Positions 57,778 through 64,000 of a stretch of DNA of 64,000 nucleotides are shown here, piece by piece. Origin of the DNA: Pteria penguin (taxonomy: Eukaryota > Mollusca > Bivalvia > Pterioida > Pteriidae); NCBI GenBank assembly GCA_035048485.1, contig CM068583.1, positions 22,047,341 to 22,111,340 on the forward strand, given 5' to 3'. The notes beneath the pieces are model-generated. The model saw nothing but the letters and a program-made list of their open reading frames with translations. It was not told the origin of the DNA and made no database searches. The position numbers and the translations under genes were made by a program. Position 1 is the stretch's first letter, and each line of letters opens with the position of its first letter.

Positions 57778-58408
57778 ATATATATGCTATTTTTTTACGA
57801 AGACAAATCAACACTGAAAGTTTTCTTTCCCCTACTCCTCCATCTGACCGAACATATATGACGTCACCCAAGGATCGAGAACCCTTAAGATAAGGTGCAA
57901 GATGAAACATGTCTAAGAACAAGTAGTATTTGAACTGGTGCTATTGATAATAGACTCTTTCACAATAACTGGGACTGATGTCTTGGGCAAAAGAGGTGAT
58001 CACTGTTCCCGCAAGATGATGCGAATTTTATGTATACAAGAATGAATCTGCAATAACTTACTACTACTAAAATATATAATATTATATGTAAGTATCCGAT
58101 CTTTGTTTGTAATAAGTCAGCAACAGAGGGCAGCCGGGGACGGTGCTCAGGGAACTTCAGTTCACAGTATTTATCTAATGATTATTCAGTGGTGTGGCTG
58201 TCAAGATTTTTTTTAATTTCTTCCCTTTTCGTAATTCCGTTAGAGATAGTTCCCCCAATGCCCAATGTTGATGACCAATATTGCAGTATGTTAATTTGTT
58301 CAGATCTATATATATAGTGTACCCAAGACCATCATGACTTCGCTCTGCGATAAAGAGTTGTTCACTAGATATGATAAGAACATATATATGCCTAACGTAC
58401 ATGTTGCA

Positions 58409-58413
<5 letters not shown>
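57778..58413. other. Right flank of the second candidate element; no gene
   Basis: Contains a partial third copy of the 46.9/53.3-kb repeat (57,965-58,030: tcttgggcaaaa, cactgttcccgcaa). Otherwise nothing supportable. Confidence 0.45.

Positions 58414-58482
<69 letters not shown>
58412..58482. repeat. (AT)n microsatellite
   Basis: About 35 AT dinucleotides; shorter (AT)n tracts at 58,613-58,628 and 58,647-58,662 share a tatgtcaacat lead-in (tandem ~35 bp). Confidence 0.95.
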
Positions 58483-58486
<4 letters not shown>

Positions 58487-58669
58487 ATAGCAAATATATA
58501 GCAAATGAAAAAAAAAAAAGATACAGAATTTTCTTACTTTTTTTCACCCGAAACAAGGAATGTAAAAATTGACTTCATTATCATAATCTTCCTTGAGACG
58601 CTCATATGTCAACATATATATATATATAATATCTGAATATGTCAACATATATATATATATATTGTGTGT

Positions 58670-59365
58670 GACAATTTACCCGTTGGTACGTCATCTTCAA
58701 CAGAAATCTTAGAATACTGACTCCGCCGGCAATATATCAACCCCTTCCGCAGAATTCATTGTTGGCAATGCAGATACACGTTTTTTCCGTCTTGGTTTAG
58801 TCTAGCGTAATTTATTTGCAGAAAAGTGGAGTCTGCGCTTACAAGAATTCATATATTTGTGTAGATAGACACGAAATTGAAGCCCACGAGAGACGACATA
58901 TACACGATAAGCTAAATTAACATAATTCCGCCTTTTACCGGCAAAATTCAATATAAATTAGTACTTGTTGTTAGTCGCCAGTTAGAGACCTAGATCTAGA
59001 TACTGTGAAGTACATATGACTTAAGCGGAAAATATAAAGGCGAAGATACCAAAAAACAATATGTCGAAGGGTCTGCCCAGGAATGTCTCTTGAGAGGGTT
59101 GTGTAAATTTGACCTTCTACGAAAAGGTAACAAGAACCTAATTTTTCCAAATTTTATTGTAGGTTTGGACATTCCCCTTTCTTGACCCACACACGACCTG
59201 CTATATATTTGTATTTTGTGTTATCTGATGCACACATGGATGCATGATTCGCGCTCTAAGCACATCTGTCATTTCTCTGGCTTTCTTCGAATCGAACTGT
59301 CCATAATCAAACTTACCAACTTAGCAGGCATTCCGTGATTAAGGAGCCAAAAACCCAATAACACA
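58670..59365. other. No gene seen
   Basis: AT-rich non-coding sequence with no repeat I recognise and no convincing exon on either strand. Confidence 0.5.
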
Positions 59366-59565
59366 ACCCCCCCCCCCCAAAAAAAACCAAACAAACAAAC
59401 AAAAAAAAAGAACCCCCAAAACACCTCAAACATCCCCCCCCCCAAAAAAAAAACCCAGAACAAAAAAAAAAAAAACAAAAATAAAACAAAAAACAAAACA
59501 CCCCCTCCCAAAAATACCAAAAAACCGCAAAAAACCACACACACAAACAAAAACCTGGAGAGAAA
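59366..59565. repeat. C/A-rich low-complexity tract
   Basis: Alternating C-runs (9-10) and A-runs with caaa repeats; strongly strand-asymmetric over about 200 bp. The long Phe/Gly-rich frames on the minus strand are artefacts. Confidence 0.9.
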
Positions 59566-59626
59566 AAGATAAGAGAACAGAAAACCATGGGACATAGAAG
59601 ATTTGTTTCATTTACGATAGACAGGA

Positions 59627-59826
59627 TTGATTGGTTATTGTTTTACGTCACTCCACGATTATTTCACGTATATGGTGACGACATCTGCCTGATGCATTGC
59701 ATACAAATTTAGACCTTTGCAACGGTACCCACGCAAAGCAGTGAGGGATGTTTTACGTGCCACGCCTATCGTGACACGGGACCTCGGTTTTTACTGTCTC
59801 ATCCGAAAGACAGGGCACCGGTGTTA
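59627..59826 (-). mobile_element. SINE lacking its tRNA-like head
   Basis: Body and tail of the same family (tgcctgatgcattgcatac, gcaaagcagtgagggatg); the match stops at gacagggcaccggtgt, where (AT)n begins. Confidence 0.85.
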
Positions 59827-59829
59827 TAT

Positions 59830-60785
59830 ATATATTATTTTGGATTCAGTCGCTGAAAAAAAAAATGCAACTTAAAAATCCAAAGTTCTCACACTGCTTC
59901 ATACGTTGTAGCTTACATATCAATGCGTTTTGATAATGTGAGCCTTTTCTAGATAAAGGGAGATAACTAATGGCAAGTAGCTGTTATGTAATTATGAAAA
60001 ATGGGGAGAATTCACTGTAGATATTAATTGAAAATATAAATGATTTTGACATATGAGAAGAAAAGAGAATAAAAGTTAACAAAACACCCCCCCCCCCCTC
60101 CCCCCCCACACACACACAAGAACAAAGAAAAAAAATATAAGAAAAACATAACGTTATCTGGAATATGTATTGATTTTTTTTCCCACATATTTCAGAAAAA
60201 ATATTACACTAGTATTGAACAACAATCCTACAATTAAAACACCACATAAGACAAGGAATATATCTTTCTCTTTTTCTCCTTCTTTCTTTGTCATAAAATA
60301 TTGCAAAATACTGGGTGTTTATGTTCTCTGCGTGATTTCTTCTGCGTTAAAGTATGTCGCAATATTGTATAGTACAGTGTCCGTAAATACATAATACTGC
60401 AATACTGAAGAGAAGCATATTCTTCATAAAACTTTTTTCATATGTAAGGTACAAATAGAAAGATATATAGATGCATAAATGTCGCCAATTATTTGGACAG
60501 TTATTACATTTACTTCTTAAGGACGTTAAAACACTCAGAGATGGTCTTTCGTTATTATATACTGTAAATTGTATATTGTTTATAAATTTGGGCGAAAGTT
60601 TTTCGGTTGAATAACATCATCATAAATTCGAGAGACAGATCCTGTAATCTAACAAGAAGGGTCACTTTTAAAACGTTCCTGTTATGTTGTTGTAAGGAAT
60701 CCTTTTCCGCATTTACCAGCTTCACGTAATTGCAGTTAATATCAGAGGAGATTTTTCATGAATATTTATTCCATCACAGTATACA
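59830..60785. other. 3' flank of the antistasin-like gene; no other gene
   Basis: AT-rich with a C-run cluster at 60,087-60,108. The leftward-transcribed antistasin-like gene must be polyadenylated here; several tttatt words (AATAAA on the minus strand) occur, for example near 60,768. Confidence 0.4.
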
Positions 60786-60952
60786 TTATTTACAGAGACA
60801 AATTGGACATCCGTCGGGTGCTATGGTGATGCCTTTGTCGCAGGGTGCAACACATCGAAGCGGTGTACACGTCACAGCAGGTGGAGTCGGCACAGTAGTC
60901 GTCATGGAAACTGAAGTTTGCTTTGTTGTCTGTGGTTTCACTGTTGTTGATA
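60786..60952 (-). CDS. Antistasin-like gene, exon 4 (terminal)
   Basis: Acceptor ...catgttaatag, 167 nt to TAA. Encodes a Thr-rich linker and a complete six-Cys antistasin-type module ending GCPICLCK. Confidence 0.85.
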
Positions 60953-63446
60953 CTATTAACATGGGTGTTAAAAGTAAATACAAGATAATTGTTAAGTTGA
61001 GATAAAAATATCTAAATGCTGTTCGTGTGATTTTTACATCACTGGATCTAATTCCGATTATTTTATTTGGCACTGTGCGTATTTTAAGGGGGCGGGGTGT
61101 AACTAGATTTTCGTTATATACTTAGTATTGAAATAGCGAGATCTAATTGACATTACACTCACATAGAAACTGTCCAGTATATATTTCTAGTTTCTTAGTC
61201 TTCAAAGAAAAGAAAAAAAAATGGTGCTGATATTCTAGATACATTTTGATTTATTATTCTTCTTTCGAAATTTCGAACAATAAATTTACCCATGCATATT
61301 GGGCACCCATTTTGAAGCTGAATATTTCCCGATGGGCAGTATAATGGAGGACAAGCGGGTACTGCGACTGAAACAATAATAATAATAGATAAAACAATAA
61401 TAATATTAAAGAAGATAAAGTGATGCATACATGTACATTTGTATATGTTTTAATACATGTTTCTACGTAAAATTCGAAGGACAACCATTGATCAAAGCCT
61501 CTTCACCACCCTTCTCCGCATCATCCTTACCGTCATCTTCGTTTCTTCGCTAGCCCCCCCCCCCCCCCCCCCCCCCCCCATCTTCCGCTAATGTGGCGAA
61601 TCTTATTGTAATTCCGGAAATAAAACTAACCCTCTTTCCATTTATTATAGAATTTACCGAAAATATTTTGTTTTGTTTTTCTAAGAGCCAGAAATCCCGT
61701 CCCTATCTATAGAAATATTTTAGTTATAAAGTTTCCCAAATCCGCCCATGTCATCACACAAACGAAAAAAAATTATCTTGAAATTCCTTGTTCAAAAACT
61801 ATTTTAATGTCAAAATATATCAATCTCATTAAAACTCGATCTACTGCGCTCCATTGTTTTATCGTGTTCGCTGTGGTAGCTACCACAACCAACACGATGA
61901 AACTACGGAGCGTGATAGACTGAGTTTTAATGAGATTGAAAATATATACACTAGAACATTTATAATTGTACTTTAGTTCCATATATTAAGCGTAGAATGA
62001 GCTGTACCTGTCGTTGTTTTTGGCCTCTGTGTTACCCCTCCTAGCTGTAATGCAGGTGCTAGGTTGTTGCCTCCTAGATTAGCGGGATTCACATTGACTC
62101 CTTGTCCGGCAAAGTTTCCTCCTGGCATTGCAGGATTTAAACTGCCTCCAGCGAGTTGCCCCATGTTTCCCACGTTGCTGTAGCCATTCGGACTTCCTGG
62201 ATTACTTCCCCCGTTATAATATGGATTCATAGGCCCAATATTTCCTGGATTATATCCAAAGCCAGTTTGTAAGCTACCACTAGGATTTTGAGGACCGTTA
62301 AAAGAGCTGGCTGGATTTGGATTTATTAATGGCAATCCAGCGTATGCATTTGTGCCGCTAGATGACTGCTGTCCTTGCAGGCCATTTACTGGTGTATTAA
62401 ACACGTTCTTCCCTAGAATTTGTTTGCAGGTCGTGGAACACATTGTACATCCTCCCAGCGTAATGATGCAGGACTGAGGACAGATGGAAGGGTCACGTAG
62501 GCACTGTCTCCTTGTGATAGCCACTGTATGAATGAGACCAAAAGTATGTACAGATCGGCATCATGATCACGTGTTCTAATTTATTTGTTTCTTGTTTTAC
62601 ATCACAACAAGATTTTTTCCACTTATGTTGATGATATCTACTTATGAACTGCTCAGAAAAATATACCTATGCAAAGGACCTACCTGAAGTAGTGAGGGAT
62701 TTTGTAAGTGGCACGTCTACCATGACACCGGACCTCGTTTTTACTGTTTCACCCGAATGCCCAGACACGGACGAGCCGCCTGTGGGATCCTCTCGACTAC
62801 GAACCAAACACTTTACTTACTGACCGACGCCGGCTCCGTGTATTACAGGTGCGGATCCAGAAATTTTTCCGAGAAAAGGGGGGGGGAGTGTTGGTGTTCC
62901 ACTCCGATGAATGTTCCGAGAGGGGTTGCACCTACGGTTTTGTGTATCGAATTACTTATTTCATTTCGAACAACTTGTGTTTGTGAAACACCAATGCCCG
63001 CGGCAGCAGCAAAGTCCAAAAAGTTATTTTTAGCGTGAAGGTCATTGTCAGGGTCAAAGGTCAAAGGTGTCATTGGAAAGGGCTTCATTAGTTAAGTTAG
63101 TATGTCGAATATGAAGTCTCTGTCCCTCACAGTTCAAAATTTATTGACTCAAGTCCAAAAAGTTATTTATAGCGTGAAGGTCATTATCAAGGTCAAAAGG
63201 TCATCGACTTTGGTGTCATTTGAAAGGGTGTCATTAGTTGAGTACGCATGTCAAATATGAAGTCTTATCCCTCACGGTTCAAAAGTTATAGCCAAGGTTA
63301 AAGTTGACAACAGACAGACAAACAGATCATATATAAAAAGACAAGCAGACAGGACAAAAACAATATGCCCCCCATCTATCGATCCGGCTGTACATACCTG
63401 CAACACTGACCACCGTGAAGAATAACATCACTGCTCCGATAGACAT
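60786..63446 (-). CDS. Secreted antistasin-like Cys-rich protein, four exons, 269 aa
   Basis: Exons 63,446-63,398, 62,523-62,008, 61,367-61,290 and 60,952-60,786 all join at phase-1 GT-AG introns and total 810 nt including the stop. Residues 1-16 (MSIGAVMLFFTVVSVA) are a signal peptide. Exon 2 starts with a Cys module (C-x6-C-x3-C-x6-C-x2-C-x3-C) and continues into about 130 residues rich in Gly, Asn, Pro and Ser. Exon 3 has a four-Cys half module (CPPLYC...GCPIC). Exon 4 has a Thr/Val-rich stalk, then C-x4-C-x3-C-x10-C-x2-C-x-C, the six-Cys antistasin signature, ending CLCK. Antistasins are secreted serine-protease inhibitors. The low-complexity middle also fits extracellular-matrix, shell or mucus proteins. 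Introns carry a SINE, dispersed repeats and a 134-bp hairpin. Function beyond secreted Cys-rich protein is inference. Confidence 0.85.
61290..61367 (-). CDS. Antistasin-like gene, exon 3
   Basis: Acceptor ...attgtttcag, donor gtaaat, 78 nt, phase 1 at both ends; encodes VPACPPLYCPSGNIQL and QNGCPICM. Confidence 0.85.
61555..61580. repeat. Poly-C tract
   Basis: About 26 C in a row within intron 2; a likely site of assembly length error. Confidence 0.9.
61814..61947. repeat. 134-bp imperfect hairpin
   Basis: Arms of about 65 bp: aatctcattaaaactcgatc ... gtggtagc against gctaccac ... gagttttaatgagatt, nearly loopless at ggtagctacc. It lies in the intron between exons 2 and 3 of the antistasin-like gene. 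Either a foldback MITE or an RNA hairpin. Confidence 0.8.
62008..62523 (-). CDS. Antistasin-like gene, exon 2
   Basis: Acceptor ...cattcatacag, donor gtacag, 516 nt. Encodes the first Cys module and the Gly/Asn/Pro-rich region (repeats such as NPG, GGN, GSNPGS), ending QRPKTTT. Confidence 0.9.
62590..62840 (-). mobile_element. Old, diverged SINE copy
   Basis: Recognisable body order (ttttacatcacaac, caaaggacctacctgaagta, ccggacctcgtttttactgt, cgacgccggct) but with many changes and no clear target duplication. In intron 1 of the antistasin-like gene. Confidence 0.7.
62965..63385 (+). repeat. Dispersed repeat (second copy of the 11.7-kb family), partly duplicated
   Basis: gtgaaacaccaatgcc, gtccaaaaagttattt, gcgtgaaggtcatt, atatgaagtct and ccctcac recur twice within the block and match 11,690-11,995 in order. 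Intronic. Confidence 0.75.
63398..63446 (-). CDS. Antistasin-like gene, exon 1 (signal peptide)
   Basis: ATG at 63,446 preceded by atcatcaaa; a hydrophobic stretch VMLFFTVVSVA; donor gtatgt after one base of the next codon. Confidence 0.85.
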
Positions 63447-64000
63447 TTTGATGATTGTTTGCATGAACTGCTATGCGTAGAGTAAATTGTTAACAATTTG
63501 GGGATTATCGCGGACTTTCCTCCGTCCTTATTATCTTATCTGTACCAGGAAACACCTGGACTCTTTGTTACCACATGCCTTCCTTCTGTTATGGTCAAAT
63601 TGGTTTTACATGAAATTTATGGTTATCTTCGGGGTGACCGAAACTATGTAAACCCGATAACGCTGGAACACTGTTTTCTCGTGAATTCATGAATAGATTT
63701 TGATGAAAAATAAAAGAAATGTTTTATTTTCATAGTGCATTAATATGAATAAATAATTAAATGACCGTAAGAATGATAATTTTAAAGAAGAAAATTACAT
63801 TGTAGTGAGAGACACGAATTCAAGTTCGTCCTGAATTCTTAATCTTGTGTAACCCCCCCCCCCCTTCAATGTGTATATCATATACTAGCATGTGGATCTG
63901 CATAAGTTTTCCGTGAAAAAAAGTCGGAGAGCTAAACGTAAATACGTTTTGAAGATTGACCTGAATATACAGCTTAAAAGATCTGTCATGCTGGAACATT
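63447..64000. promoter_or_regulatory. 5' flank of the antistasin-like gene
   Basis: Upstream of the ATG on the minus strand. It contains no supportable gene; a C-run lies at 63,853-63,864. Promoter function is by position only. Confidence 0.3.

Noticed and set aside
57134..57893. Long ORFs on both strands with (YDLVSRL)n, (SFVRLSI)n or (SYKRDTK)n
   Set aside because: A 21-bp repeat without stops leaves all frames open; no independent evidence of coding.
59269..59611. Phe/Gly-rich minus-strand ORFs resembling membrane proteins
   Set aside because: Translation of the C/A low-complexity tract.

Overview
The window looks like AT-rich nuclear DNA of an animal, most likely a bivalve mollusc. Genes are split by GT-AG introns. 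tRNA-derived SINEs and other dispersed families I associate with molluscan genomes recur throughout, as do (AT)n tracts, minisatellites and foldback MITE-like hairpins. Nothing resembles bacterial operons.

Layout. (1) 1-18.3 kb: minus strand, an internal part of a gene made of at least nine small phase-0 exons coding for PxxP (SH3-ligand) and tyrosine motifs, probably a signalling or cytoskeletal adaptor. Its introns hold MITEs, SINE pieces and a 32-bp minisatellite. (2) 18.3-24.1 kb: repeats, a broken Penelope-type reverse transcriptase copy (minus strand) and foldback elements. (3) 24,120-39,477: a candidate 15.36-kb DNA transposon. It is bounded by a perfect 32-bp terminal inverted repeat (TIR) and a 7-bp direct repeat (agtagtc), with about 220 bp of further inverted subterminal sequence. 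Inside are a Tpt1/KptA-like RNA 2'-phosphotransferase gene (minus), a divergent SGNH-hydrolase-like gene (plus) and an intact 1080-aa PHD + OTU + MULE-transposase gene (plus). The two plus-strand genes are each followed by the same ~100-bp double-hairpin module. (4) 39.5-42.4 kb: dispersed repeats and a SINE inserted into a tRNA-like sequence. (5) 42,474-57,768: a second candidate giant element of 15.3 kb. Its ends are inverted copies of a short TIR plus 21-bp tandem arrays, flanked by an 8-9-bp direct repeat (acaactat[a]). It holds a decayed SAM-like/HECT gene reading inward from the left and a decayed integrase-type DDE transposase gene reading inward from the right, and has been invaded by SINEs and MITEs. 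(6) 57.8-64 kb: repeats, then a complete four-exon minus-strand gene (all introns phase 1) for a 269-aa secreted antistasin-like protein.

The most notable result is the pair of ~15-kb candidate transposons lying 3 kb apart, one apparently fairly intact with unusual cargo and one degenerate. All boundaries, phases and motifs were read by eye. Family names rest on remembered motifs and need homology searches.
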